DNA from: an uncultured Oscillospiraceae bacterium
Lineage (GTDB): Bacteria > Bacillota > Clostridia > Oscillospirales > Oscillospiraceae
Length of the DNA stretch: 64,000 nucleotides
Assembly: GCA_947629915.1 (NCBI GenBank)
Contig: CANRFN010000005.1
Location: 1 to 64,000 of the forward strand
Reading direction: 5' to 3'
The notes beneath the pieces are model-generated. The model was not told the origin of the DNA. It did not search any database and saw nothing but the letters and a program-made list of their open reading frames with translations. Every line of letters begins with the position of its first letter. Positions within the stretch are counted from its first letter, which is position 1. Positions 17,742 to 24,944 of the stretch are shown here, piece by piece. The position numbers were made by a program, and so were the translations under genes.

Positions 17742-17870
17742 ATGGACGCTTTGGACATGGAGTTCCTCCTGCGGTTCGCGAAGTTGGACCAGGATGAAAA
17801 GGCGCTGATCCTCCAGTTGATGCGAGAGATCGCAGACGGGAATGAGCGCGATAAGACCAATAGCCAGTAA
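17742..17870 (+). CDS. Small protein of the immunity region, 42 aa
   Basis: An ATG follows AAAGGGG with good spacing, a promoter lies 50 nt upstream, and a perfect terminator follows at once, so it is a monocistronic unit. The peptide is predicted to be two amphipathic helices (D-M-E-F-L-L-R-F-A-K-L then A-L-I-L-Q-L-M-R-E). It resembles the C-terminal tails of the two neighbouring repressors (Q-K-x-L-I), so it might bind them. Function unknown. Confidence 0.6.
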   Translation: MDALDMEFLLRFAKLDQDEKALILQLMREIADGNERDKTNSQ

Positions 17871-17880
17871 GGCATACCGA

Positions 17881-17917
17881 AGTGCCCGCTCCGCGTTTAA
17901 AGTGTGGAGCGGGCACT
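17881..17917 (+). terminator. Rho-independent terminator after the 42-aa gene
   Basis: A perfect 12-bp GC-rich stem (17881-17892 with 17906-17917) is followed by a T-rich run ending in six T residues (17930-17935). It ends a few bases before the convergent repressor's stop codon. Confidence 0.88.
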
Positions 17918-17923
17918 TTGCAT

Positions 17924-18307
17924 TTATTCTTTTTTCATCTCCTTCATGATGTTGATCATGAGCTTCTTCTGCTCTGGACTCATCCCGAGGAACAGTTCCA
18001 ACCCCGTGCGATCATCGCTGTTGAGGGTGGAAAGGAACTGGTCTTCCAGATTGTCCTTGTCCGGGCCCGCGATATCGACCTGAAAGTCATCGACCTTCGC
18101 CAGGATATCGCTGACGGACATCCCCATCACTTTGGCGATAGCGTTCACGCTATCAATCGTTGGGATCACAGGCTCCCCGGTTCTCGGGTTGACCCCAAGT
18201 TCGATGTAGCTGATCTGGCTATGAGCGATGCCACACAGCGATGCGAACTTCCGCTGAGAGATGCCGTTCTTGGTCCGGTAGTCCCGGATCAGATCTCCGA
18301 GTGTCAT
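17924..18307 (-). CDS. XRE-family repressor, copy 2
   Basis: 127 aa from ATG 18307, 10 nt after GGAGG. The HTH is I-S-Q-R-K-F-A-S-L-C-G-I-A-H-S-Q-I-S-Y-I-E. The tail (S-P-E-Q-K-K-L-M-I-N-I-M-K-E-M) matches copy 1. It is probably the main CI-like repressor because it faces the strong promoter/operator block at 18323-18369 and a divergent Cro-like gene. Confidence 0.88.
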   Translation of the reverse strand: MTLGDLIRDYRTKNGISQRKFASLCGIAHSQISYIELGVNPRTGEPVIPTIDSVNAIAKVMGMSVSDILAKVDDFQVDIAGPDKDNLEDQFLSTLNSDDRTGLELFLGMSPEQKKLMINIMKEMKKE

Positions 18308-18322
18308 GGACTTGACCTCCTT

Positions 18323-18369
18323 CTGTTCAATCCGCTTTGCATTATACGTCAAGCGGATTGAACAGTCAA
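18323..18369 (-). promoter_or_regulatory. Repressor promoter with a 15-bp inverted-repeat operator
   Basis: On the minus strand TTGACT (18364-18369) and TATAAT (18341-18346) are separated by 17 nt, a near-consensus promoter. The perfect inverted repeat 18323-18337 / 18351-18365 overlaps both, so a bound protein would shut off this promoter (autoregulation). A half-copy of the motif (ATCCGCTT) recurs at 18406-18413 by the divergent promoter. Confidence 0.8.
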
Positions 18370-18411
18370 GGGGGCTCTGAAAAATTTTTTGAACAATCTT
18401 GTAAAATCCGC

Positions 18412-18440
18412 TTGACAGGCGCTCCGGGATGTGCTACTGT
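18412..18440 (+). promoter_or_regulatory. Early rightward promoter
   Basis: Consensus TTGACA (18412-18417) with 17-nt spacing to TACTGT (18435-18440), preceded by TG (extended -10). The operator half-site ATCCGCTT (18406-18413) overlaps the -35, so the repressor could block early transcription. Confidence 0.8.
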
Positions 18441-18496
18441 TTGCTCGGGCGACCACCCAGGCACCTAGAGAAGCCCGACAGAAAGGGGGTGCAAGC

Positions 18497-18691
18497 ATGG
18501 GGTACAAGATCAAGGAAGTCCGGGAAGAAAAGAGAATGACGCAGGAAGAGCTAGCAAAAAAAAGCGGAATCAGCCGTACAACGATTTCTGGATTAGAAAA
18601 CGGTACGATGCGGTTCCCGTCCAGCAAGACCCTCCTCAGCATCGCGAAGGCGCTGGACACTTCGCTGGACCAGATTTTTTTTGCTGATTAG
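18497..18691 (+). CDS. Cro-like XRE regulator
   Basis: 64 aa, a single HTH domain (M-T-Q-E-E-L-A-K-K-S-G-I-S-R-T-T-I-S-G-L-E-N-G) with no effector domain. It is first in the rightward early operon, divergent from repressor copy 2, which is the classic Cro position. AAAGGGGG precedes the ATG. Confidence 0.88.
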   Translation: MGYKIKEVREEKRMTQEELAKKSGISRTTISGLENGTMRFPSSKTLLSIAKALDTSLDQIFFAD

Positions 18692-18711
18692 TGTTCGCTC
18701 GAACGAACACT
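18690..18711. promoter_or_regulatory. 8-bp inverted repeat after the Cro-like gene
   Basis: AGTGTTCG (18690-18697) and CGAACACT (18704-18711) with 6 nt between them. It overlaps the Cro-like stop codon and precedes the next ribosome binding site. It may be an operator or a weak attenuating hairpin. It is not a good match to the GAAC-N4-GTTC LexA site. Confidence 0.4.
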
Positions 18712-18727
18712 CCAGGGAGGTGAAGCA

Positions 18728-18886
18728 ATGGAGGTAGCTGCATGCCAGGCCACCGACCTTCTCATGGAGCGGTACGAGCTCCATGAGGAGGAGATGGCCC
18801 CCGGCACCAAGGAACTGCTGGGAAAGGCAGTGTGGGAGTTCATCCTGCGCCATCTCAGCGAGTTAGAAGACAAGACCACAGACTGA
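18728..18886 (+). CDS. Small acidic early protein, 52 aa
   Basis: ATG follows GGGAGGTG with good spacing. The peptide is mostly helical and acidic, ending S-E-L-E-D-K-T-T-D. No family recognised. It is part of the early rightward operon. Confidence 0.6.
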   Translation: MEVAACQATDLLMERYELHEEEMAPGTKELLGKAVWEFILRHLSELEDKTTD

Positions 18887-18909
18887 ACGCAAACGAAGGA
18901 GCGAACAAA

Positions 18910-19983
18910 ATGAAAGCAGGCAGAACTTTGCAGGAACTGGCCGTTGAGATTCAGCGCCAGTCCGGACAGATGCATGACCTCATCGTGAGCACGGACGTCA
19001 TGCACATGGGCATCACCGACAAGGGGCTGGCTACCCTGAACATCGGCGAGAACAACACCTTCGAGGTGTACGACATCAACGACATCGCTCACCGCCAGAT
19101 CGGCAGCTACACCCGGATCCCGGCCCCGTACTACGAGCGGATGAGACGCGAGAACCCGGAACTGCTGGCTTACAACGTAAACTCCTGGCTGGAGACGCAG
19201 GAGCCTCAGAACCGGATGATCCGCACGCTGGATGGCACGGCGCGTGCTCTCCTCTCCGACCGGTACCGCCGGATCGACAACTACGAGGTGGCTGAGGCCG
19301 TCCTCCCCGCTATCGCCAAGATCGGCGGTGCTCGCGTGGAGAGCGCAGAGATCACCGCTGAGCGCATGTACATCAAGGTCGTTTCTCCCCGCCTGGAGGC
19401 AGAGGTCCGTGTGGGAGACGTAGTCCAGGCCGGCATGGTGATCACCAACTCCGAGGTCGGCCTCGGCAGCGTGAACATCCGCCCGATGATCTACCGGCTG
19501 GTGTGCACCAACGGCATGATTGCTCCTGACGCGATGGGACGCGGGACCCGCCAGAACCACATCGGGCGCCAGGTCTACGGCGGTGAGGACTACTCCGTGT
19601 ACCGCACGGAGACCATGGATCTGGATGCGCAGGTTCTGAAGATGAAGCTCCAGGACACCGTGGCCAGCACAATGAACAAGTTCAACTTCAACACCATCGT
19701 GGGAGAGATGCGGGAGGCTACCAGCGCCAAGCTGGATCCCCGCAAGGCAGACAAGATCGTAGAACTCACGGCGAAGCAGTACGGTCTGATCGAGGAGGAG
19801 CGGACGGGAGTCCTGGGCTACCTCATCTCCGGCGGTGACCTGTCCGTGTACGGTCTGGCCAATGCGGTCACCCGCGAGGCCCAGGATGTGGAGAGCTACG
19901 ACCGCTCCACCGAACTGGAGACCAAGGGCTATCAGATTCTTACGATGTCCAAGGCCTTCTACAACCAACTGCAAAACGCCTGA
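18910..19983 (+). CDS. DUF932 domain protein
   Basis: 357 aa from ATG 18910 after AAGGAG. The body matches DUF932 proteins of phages and plasmids (A-L-L-S-D-R-Y-R-R-I-D-N, then R-L-V-C-T-N-G-M). The family is found in early regions of many phages and resembles the LATd-type proteins, but its biochemical role is not known. The frame extends upstream to about 18832 without a ribosome binding site. Confidence 0.85.
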   Translation: MKAGRTLQELAVEIQRQSGQMHDLIVSTDVMHMGITDKGLATLNIGENNTFEVYDINDIAHRQIGSYTRIPAPYYERMRRENPELLAYNVNSWLETQEPQNRMIRTLDGTARALLSDRYRRIDNYEVAEAVLPAIAKIGGARVESAEITAERMYIKVVSPRLEAEVRVGDVVQAGMVITNSEVGLGSVNIRPMIYRLVCTNGMIAPDAMGRGTRQNHIGRQVYGGEDYSVYRTETMDLDAQVLKMKLQDTVASTMNKFNFNTIVGEMREATSAKLDPRKADKIVELTAKQYGLIEEERTGVLGYLISGGDLSVYGLANAVTREAQDVESYDRSTELETKGYQILTMSKAFYNQLQNA

Positions 19984-20012
19984 GTCCAGGCAGAGAGAAA
20001 TGAGGTGAGCAC

Positions 20013-20105
20013 ATGCCGTTGAGGACAAAGAAAGGGAGACCAATCCCGCTGGCTCGGGACCGGCCTCCCATAAAGGAACGAACGAGTACAGTATACCGCC
20101 CATGA
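20013..20105 (+). CDS. Very small basic peptide, 30 aa
   Basis: An ATG with GAGGTGAG upstream encodes a Lys/Arg/Pro-rich peptide that ends just before the next ribosome binding site. The ribosome binding site and tight spacing are the only support. Confidence 0.35.
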   Translation: MPLRTKKGRPIPLARDRPPIKERTSTVYRP

Positions 20106-20130
20106 GGTGGAAAGTCAAGGAGGAATGACG

Positions 20131-20301
20131 ATGGTCTACCCAGAAAACCCGATCATCCGGAACACTGAGCGGACAGGATGGCCTGACGGGCACGAGCCAG
20201 ACCGCCCCGTATGCCCAATCTGCGGTGAGGAGTGTGACCGGCTCCTCCAGGGATGCCCGTTCCTGGATGATCCAGATTGCGATGGGCGCTGTGATGCATA
20301 A
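20131..20301 (+). CDS. Small zinc-finger-like protein, 56 aa
   Basis: AAGGAGG lies 7 nt before ATG 20131. Two cysteine pairs (C-P-I-C-G-E-E-C and C-P-F-L-D-D-P-D-C with a last C near the end) suggest one zinc site. It overlaps the ribosome binding site of the next gene. Function unknown. Confidence 0.6.
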   Translation: MVYPENPIIRNTERTGWPDGHEPDRPVCPICGEECDRLLQGCPFLDDPDCDGRCDA

Positions 20302-20311
20302 GGAGGACGAT

Positions 20312-20923
20312 ATGAAAGTAATCGGAGTAAACGTCTACGGCGATATGTCCATGGTGGATCTGGATGCTGAGGACACCGTGTACATCGCCCAGAGCGGAGA
20401 CATCAAGATCTTACCGCTCACCAAGCCCACGATCAGCAACAGGTATGTGGTCCTGGCTGATACCACGCTCCATGGCCTGGAGCCACCAAACAATCTGATG
20501 GCCAAGCTCTGCGGTTTCCAGGTCTACGGAGAGGCCTTGATCGCAGCAGTTGAGACCAACGAAAGCGGTGTCTCTGAGGTTGTTGGCCTCAGTGACATTG
20601 AGATGGAGTACATCATCCAGGAGATGCAGACGGAGAACGGCACCCGCTGGTGCGGAGAGCATCCCGGAGAGATGACAGGCATGAGACCGTTCTACTTCGT
20701 GTATCGAGGAGGGCCGGAATCCCCCTGGTCCCAGCAGACCGGATACACGATGGTGATGGCAGAGGACGCAGCAGCTGCGTACACGGTCTGGAAACACTAC
20801 CACCCAAACGACATCGCGGACGTCTGCGACAAGCAGCAGTTCAACAAGATCCGGTGGCACGCGGGGAGATGCCTGGACTTTGTGTCCGTCCGGCGCACGA
20901 TCCCGGAGTACCCCAACAACTGA
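20312..20923 (+). CDS. Hypothetical early protein, 203 aa
   Basis: ATG 20312 follows AGGAGG at 5 nt; another in-frame ATG at 20294 is possible. The N-terminal 60 residues look like a small beta domain (V-I-G-V-N-V-Y-G-D). The central part is helical and the C-terminus is aromatic-rich. No family recognised. It lies directly upstream of the Sak4-like ATPase. Confidence 0.6.
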   Translation: MKVIGVNVYGDMSMVDLDAEDTVYIAQSGDIKILPLTKPTISNRYVVLADTTLHGLEPPNNLMAKLCGFQVYGEALIAAVETNESGVSEVVGLSDIEMEYIIQEMQTENGTRWCGEHPGEMTGMRPFYFVYRGGPESPWSQQTGYTMVMAEDAAAAYTVWKHYHPNDIADVCDKQQFNKIRWHAGRCLDFVSVRRTIPEYPNN

Positions 20924-20938
20924 AAGGAGTAAGAACGC

Positions 20939-21991
20939 ATGATCAGAAACCCCAACGACATCCAGGAAGGGATGAAGAAGATCCGCATGCTGATTGCTGG
21001 CTATCCCGGCATCGGCAAGAGCACCCTGGCACTGTCCGCACCCAAGCCCCTGCACATTGATGTGGACTTCGGCATCGACCGTATCGAGCCCCGGTTCCGC
21101 ATGCCCTACATCCAGCCCGCCAGCTATGAGGAGATCCTCGGAGACCTCAAGCCGGAGAACCTGCGGGACTTTGAGTCCCTGGTGTTCGACACCGGCGGAA
21201 AGCTCATTTCCCTGATGAGCCTGTGGGCCATCCGGCAGGATCCGAAGAACGGCAAGCGCGATGGCTCGCTGAGCTTGCAGGGCTACGGCGTGGTAGGCCG
21301 TGAGTTCGTCCGGCTCATGGACTACTGCTTCTACGAGCTCCACAAAAACATAATAGTCGTGTTCCACGCGACTGAGGAGAAGGACGGAGACAACACCAGG
21401 CTCCGGATCAAGGTCGAGGGGCAGACCAAGAACAACGTCTGGGAGCCGATGGACCTGGGCGGATTCGTGGAGATGTACGGCAACGACCGCACCATCGGCT
21501 TCTCCAACTGCGAGCGCTACTTCGCGAAGGGCACCCGGGGCATCCACGGCATCCGCAAGATTCCGCCACTGACGCCCACCAGCAGCAACGACTTCCTGAC
21601 CAAGCTCTTCGATGAGTACAACGCCAAGGCAATCGAGGAAGTCAAGGCCCGCAACGCTGAGAAGGAAGCCTATGACGCTGCCATGATCCAGGCCAATGCC
21701 ATCGTGAATACCGTGATCGATGCGGATACCGCGAACCAGGCGATGGCGCTGATCAAGATGATCCCGCACGCAGCCAGCAGCGAGCGGGAGACGGCGCAGC
21801 TGTTCAACGCCCGGACCAAGGCGGTGGGTCTCACCTTCGACAAGGCCCAGATGAAGTACATCATCACTCCGCCCCCGGAGGCACCCCAGCAGCAGGAGCA
21901 GCCCTCTCCCCCGCCCACGGCACCGCAGCCTGAGCAGAAGCAGAAGGCCAAGACCACCAAGAAGACCAGCACGAAGAAGGGAACGGCGTAA
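20939..21991 (+). CDS. Sak4-like AAA ATPase (phage recombination)
   Basis: 350 aa. Walker A is G-Y-P-G-I-G-K-S-T (21-29), followed by a Walker B-like hydrophobic strand ending in V-F-D-T-G. This is the P-loop family (AAA_24/Sak4) of RecA-core single-strand annealing proteins in phages. The Pro/Gln- and Lys-rich C-terminal tail (last 40 residues) is a disordered linker. Its partners follow at once: a PD-(D/E)XK nuclease (TAATG overlap), a NinB-like protein and SSB. Together these form a homologous recombination module. Confidence 0.8.
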   Translation: MIRNPNDIQEGMKKIRMLIAGYPGIGKSTLALSAPKPLHIDVDFGIDRIEPRFRMPYIQPASYEEILGDLKPENLRDFESLVFDTGGKLISLMSLWAIRQDPKNGKRDGSLSLQGYGVVGREFVRLMDYCFYELHKNIIVVFHATEEKDGDNTRLRIKVEGQTKNNVWEPMDLGGFVEMYGNDRTIGFSNCERYFAKGTRGIHGIRKIPPLTPTSSNDFLTKLFDEYNAKAIEEVKARNAEKEAYDAAMIQANAIVNTVIDADTANQAMALIKMIPHAASSERETAQLFNARTKAVGLTFDKAQMKYIITPPPEAPQQQEQPSPPPTAPQPEQKQKAKTTKKTSTKKGTA

Positions 21992-22599
21992 TGCAATATC
22001 TCCTGACGCACTCTCTCCTGAGATCGTGGCTCTACGCCATGAAGGAGAACCCCTATGAGGACGTCACGAACGCGAAACCGCCGATGGATGATTTCATCCA
22101 CACCTTGCAGCGTCTGCCGTCAGTGCCCACTGAGGCGATGATGAAGGGCAATGACTTTGAGGCCCTGGTGACGGCAGCGTGCTACGGCATGGGCGATCAC
22201 AAGAATTCCTGGTACCCCGCAGCCAGGAAGATGGCGGAGATCGTCAGAGGCGGAGCGTTCCAGTACAAGGCGAAGCGTTCTATCATCGTTGCCGGATTCC
22301 CAATCCTGCTCTATGGCCGGCTGGACGTGCTCAAGGGGGGCACGATCTACGACATCAAGTATTCCTCCAGGTACGAGCGAGGGAACTTCTTCGACGGCAC
22401 CCAGCACCCCGTGTACATGGAGATCATCCAGGAGGCCCACAGCTTTGTGTATCTCATCTCCAACGGCTTCGAGGTCTGGACCGAGGAGTACCGGAGAGAC
22501 GAGACACCGGATGTCTACCCAATCATCGAGCGGTTCCTGACCTGGCTCGAAGGGCAGGGACTCATGGCGGAGTACATGAAGTACTGGGAGGCCAAGTGA
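21991..22599 (+). CDS. PD-(D/E)XK exonuclease (Cas4/RecB-like)
   Basis: 202 aa. The active-site pattern is visible as E (F-E-A-L), D in G-R-L-D-V-L and D-x-K in Y-D-I-K-Y-S. It probably resects DNA ends for the Sak4-type annealing ATPase with which it overlaps. Its stop overlaps the GTG start of the next gene (GTGA). Confidence 0.78.
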   Translation: MQYLLTHSLLRSWLYAMKENPYEDVTNAKPPMDDFIHTLQRLPSVPTEAMMKGNDFEALVTAACYGMGDHKNSWYPAARKMAEIVRGGAFQYKAKRSIIVAGFPILLYGRLDVLKGGTIYDIKYSSRYERGNFFDGTQHPVYMEIIQEAHSFVYLISNGFEVWTEEYRRDETPDVYPIIERFLTWLEGQGLMAEYMKYWEAK

Positions 22600-23129
22600 A
22601 GGGCCGTCTGATTGATATGTCAATGGGCCTGAACCGGAAGCAGCGTATCACGCTGGAGATCGATGCGGATTTCCGCAGCCAGTTCAATGCCATGCAAGGG
22701 AAAGACCTTGACATATCAATCAAGGCCCACAAGCCACGGCGCTCACTGAATGCCAATGCCTATTTCCACGTCCTGGTCAACAAGATCGCTGCTGCAACCG
22801 GGCAGAGTGATGAGGAGACCAAGGCCCGCCTGGTATGCAGCTATGGTACTTATGCGGTGGACAAGGATGGCGTCAATGTCGGATTCAAACTGCCGGAGTC
22901 AGTGGATGTCTCACTGATCTATCCATACACCAGGATGTTCCGAACCGACATCGAGAACGGCAAACGGTTCAACTGCTACCTGGTCTACAAGGAGACCCAC
23001 ACCATGAATTCCTCGGAGATGGCCCGTCTGATTGATGGCACCATCTCCGAGGCCAGAGACCTGGGGATAGAGACCGACACCCCAGAACAGCTGGCAAGGC
23101 TCAAATCCCTTTGGGACAGCAAGCCGTAA
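22596..23129 (+). CDS. NinB-like recombination protein
   Basis: 177 aa from GTG 22596, which overlaps the previous stop by 4 nt. The R-R-S-L-N-A-N-A-Y-F-H-V-L-V-N-K-I-A block and the M-A-R-L-I-D-G-T-I-S-E-A-R-D-L-G-I-E-T block are conserved in a clostridial phage family related to NinB (lambda Orf), a recombination mediator. Assignment to NinB itself is tentative. The operon position between nuclease and SSB supports a recombination role. Confidence 0.65.
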   Translation: MKGRLIDMSMGLNRKQRITLEIDADFRSQFNAMQGKDLDISIKAHKPRRSLNANAYFHVLVNKIAAATGQSDEETKARLVCSYGTYAVDKDGVNVGFKLPESVDVSLIYPYTRMFRTDIENGKRFNCYLVYKETHTMNSSEMARLIDGTISEARDLGIETDTPEQLARLKSLWDSKP

Positions 23130-23148
23130 AGGCTACGTCCTTGCCACA

Positions 23149-23220
23149 GGATTCGCTGAGAGACGCGTTAGTGCCTCAGCCATATAGGAGCATACCCCAG
23201 CCGTAAAACGCGACTGAGGC
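23149..23220. repeat. Palindromic element A
   Basis: The core at 23149-23196 aligns with element B (39456-39504) with one 1-nt gap and about three quarters identity, including GGATTCGCT, AGAGA, TTAG, AGCCATAT and AGCATACC. Stems 23164-23169/23207-23212 and 23173-23179/23214-23220 interleave and could form an H-type pseudoknot. It fills the gap between two operon genes. Confidence 0.6.
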
Positions 23221-23243
23221 GAATTTGAAAGGAGTATTCAACT

Positions 23244-23489
23244 ATGGAAGACAAGAACATCACCCAGGACATCACCAAGACCACCGAAATCACCGCGACC
23301 CAGGAGCTCATTGGCGAATGCTGCAACTGCCTGGAGAACACCGTGGTTTGCACCAAGGCGGAGTACGAGGCGCTGATCACCACCAAGGTCACGATGGACT
23401 TCGTCAAGTTCATCCTGGAGACCGAGCAGTACGCAGCTGACAACATGCTGCGGAAGTACCTGGGAGTACAGGCGCCTGTCAAGTCCTGA
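23244..23489 (+). CDS. Hypothetical small early protein, 81 aa
   Basis: ATG follows AAAGGAG with good spacing. It has a Cys pair (E-C-C-N-C-L) near residue 28 and helical remainder. Its TGA overlaps the SSB start (TGATG). No family recognised. Confidence 0.65.
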   Translation: MEDKNITQDITKTTEITATQELIGECCNCLENTVVCTKAEYEALITTKVTMDFVKFILETEQYAADNMLRKYLGVQAPVKS

Positions 23490-24079
23490 TGCTTAACAAG
23501 GTATGTGTGATGGGGCGTCTGGGCAAGGATCCTGAGCTCAGACATACCCAGAGTGGCACTTCGGTGGCCTCCTTCTCCATCGCGTGTGACCGCGACATTA
23601 AGGACAAGACCACTGGAGAGCGTGCCACTGACTGGATCAGCATTGTGGCCTGGGGAGCCACGGCGGATTTCGTGACGAAGTACTTCTCCAAGGGCCGGAT
23701 GGCCATCGTGGAGGGCAGGTTGTAGGTTCGGACCTGGAAGGACAAGAACGACAACAACCGGACTACCACGGAGGTCATTGCCAACAACATCTACTTCGGA
23801 GACTCCAAGCCGGATACCGGAGGCGGATACAACAACGGCTACAGCGGAAGTGGGTACAACCAGGCACCACCACCCGGAGGATACCAGGCACCACCGCAGC
23901 AGTATCAGCAGCCCTATGGGCAGCAGGGATACCAGCAGCAGGGCTATCAGCAGAACTACGGGCAGCAGCCCGCATACAACCCGCAGCAGCAGCAGCAGTA
24001 CAACAACGGCTACGGCGGGGACCAGGGGAACCGGTTCGAAGAAATCATTGACGATGACGAGGACAACCTCCCCTTCTAA
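23489..24079 (+). pseudogene. ssb: Single-stranded DNA-binding protein gene with in-frame amber codon
   Basis: The first 78 codons give a typical OB-fold SSB N-terminus (N-K-V-C-V-M-G-R-L-G-K-D-P-E-L-R). Codon 79 is TAG (23723-23725), at a place where SSB proteins usually have a residue such as Gln after E-G-R-(L/I). The same frame then continues with the normal V-R-T-W sequence, a Gly/Gln/Tyr-rich linker and the conserved acidic tip D-D-D-E-D-N-L-P-F, ending at TAA 24077. A single C-to-T change would explain it. As written the product is 78 aa and lacks the partner-binding tip, unless the stop is read through. Confidence 0.85.
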
Positions 24080-24137
24080 GACTCTCCCCAGGTGGCTGGA
24101 GTGATCCGGTCACCTGGGGGCACCAGGAGGCGCAAAC

Positions 24138-24944
24138 ATGGGTGAGGAGATGCAGAGAGGACAATTCACCTTCTACCGGTCCTACTTCGAGGCCATTGAG
24201 ACATTGCCTCCTGAGGACCAGCTGCAGATCTACCGGGCCGTGGCCATGTACGGGCTGAACGGCACCCAGGAAGATCTGAACGGCATTGCGAAGACGGTGT
24301 TCCTCCTGATCAAACCGACACTGGACACGGGCAGACGGAAAGCTGCTGCTGGCCAGATCGGTGGCAAGAATCCGAAGCAATCAGAAAGCAAGACGGAAGC
24401 AACGAGCAAGCAGCGAGAAAGCAAAGAGAAAGCAAAACGGAAGCAAAGCGAAAGCAACGAGCAAGCAACGAGGAAGCAAGACGAAAGCAAGACGAAAGCA
24501 ACGAGCAAGCAAACCGCAAGCGAGAAAGAGAAAGAGGGGGAGAAAGAGAGAGAGGGGGAGATAGAGATAGAGAAAGAGAACGATAGTTATATATTGCGCG
24601 GAGCAGAGCCTGCTCCAGCGCCGGCGGAATCCCCCGTGATCACAATCCCTCTCGTGGATGGCTCGGAATATCCCATCCTGCAAAAGCAGGTGACGGAGTG
24701 GCAAGCCCTCTACCCCGCTGTGGATGTCATGCAGAGTCTGCGGAATATGCGTGGCTGGTGCATTGGGAATCCGAAGAAGAAGAAAACCAAGAACGGCATT
24801 CTCCGGTTTGTGACGTCTTGGTTAGGACGAGAACAAGACAAGGGAGGTAACTGGAATGGGCAGTCCATCACTCCAGCTTCAGGACATCCTGGAACTGGTG
24901 GCCCAGCGCAATGGGCCGAGTTGGGTGGAGTCACTCAACTCTAG
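24138..24944 (+). CDS. Phage replication initiator-like protein with repeat linker
   Basis: 268 aa. The N-terminal 75 residues resemble the DUF6291-type domain found in clostridial phage replication proteins (R-G-Q-F-T-F-Y-R-S-Y-F-E-A-I). A low-complexity Lys/Glu/Ser/Gln linker (about 80-150) follows, then a C-terminal domain resembling replisome organiser ends. It is directly followed, with an 89-nt overlap, by the DnaC-like loader, as in phage initiator/loader pairs. Confidence 0.7.
   Translation: MGEEMQRGQFTFYRSYFEAIETLPPEDQLQIYRAVAMYGLNGTQEDLNGIAKTVFLLIKPTLDTGRRKAAAGQIGGKNPKQSESKTEATSKQRESKEKAKRKQSESNEQATRKQDESKTKATSKQTASEKEKEGEKEREGEIEIEKENDSYILRGAEPAPAPAESPVITIPLVDGSEYPILQKQVTEWQALYPAVDVMQSLRNMRGWCIGNPKKKKTKNGILRFVTSWLGREQDKGGNWNGQSITPASGHPGTGGPAQWAELGGVTQL
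24371..24590 (+). repeat. Iterated GCAA/GAAAG repeat tract inside the initiator gene
   Basis: Short, imperfect units such as AAGCAACGAGCAAGCAACG and GACGAAAGCAA recur, grading into a purine GAGA tract. The tract encodes the low-complexity linker. Phage origins often lie in the initiator gene (as in lambda O), so this may be the replication origin. The length will be unstable. Confidence 0.55.

Noticed and set aside
18690..18711. LexA/SOS box after the Cro-like gene
   Set aside because: The spacing and order of GTTC/GAAC do not fit the Gram-positive consensus.
23489..24079. Stop-codon recoding of TAG in the phage as an explanation for the SSB amber
   Set aside because: Several other phage genes end in TAG, including the major capsid (47180-47182), tail tube (51960-51962) and gp25-like (59089-59091) genes, and no suppressor tRNA is visible here. 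General recoding would extend key structural proteins.
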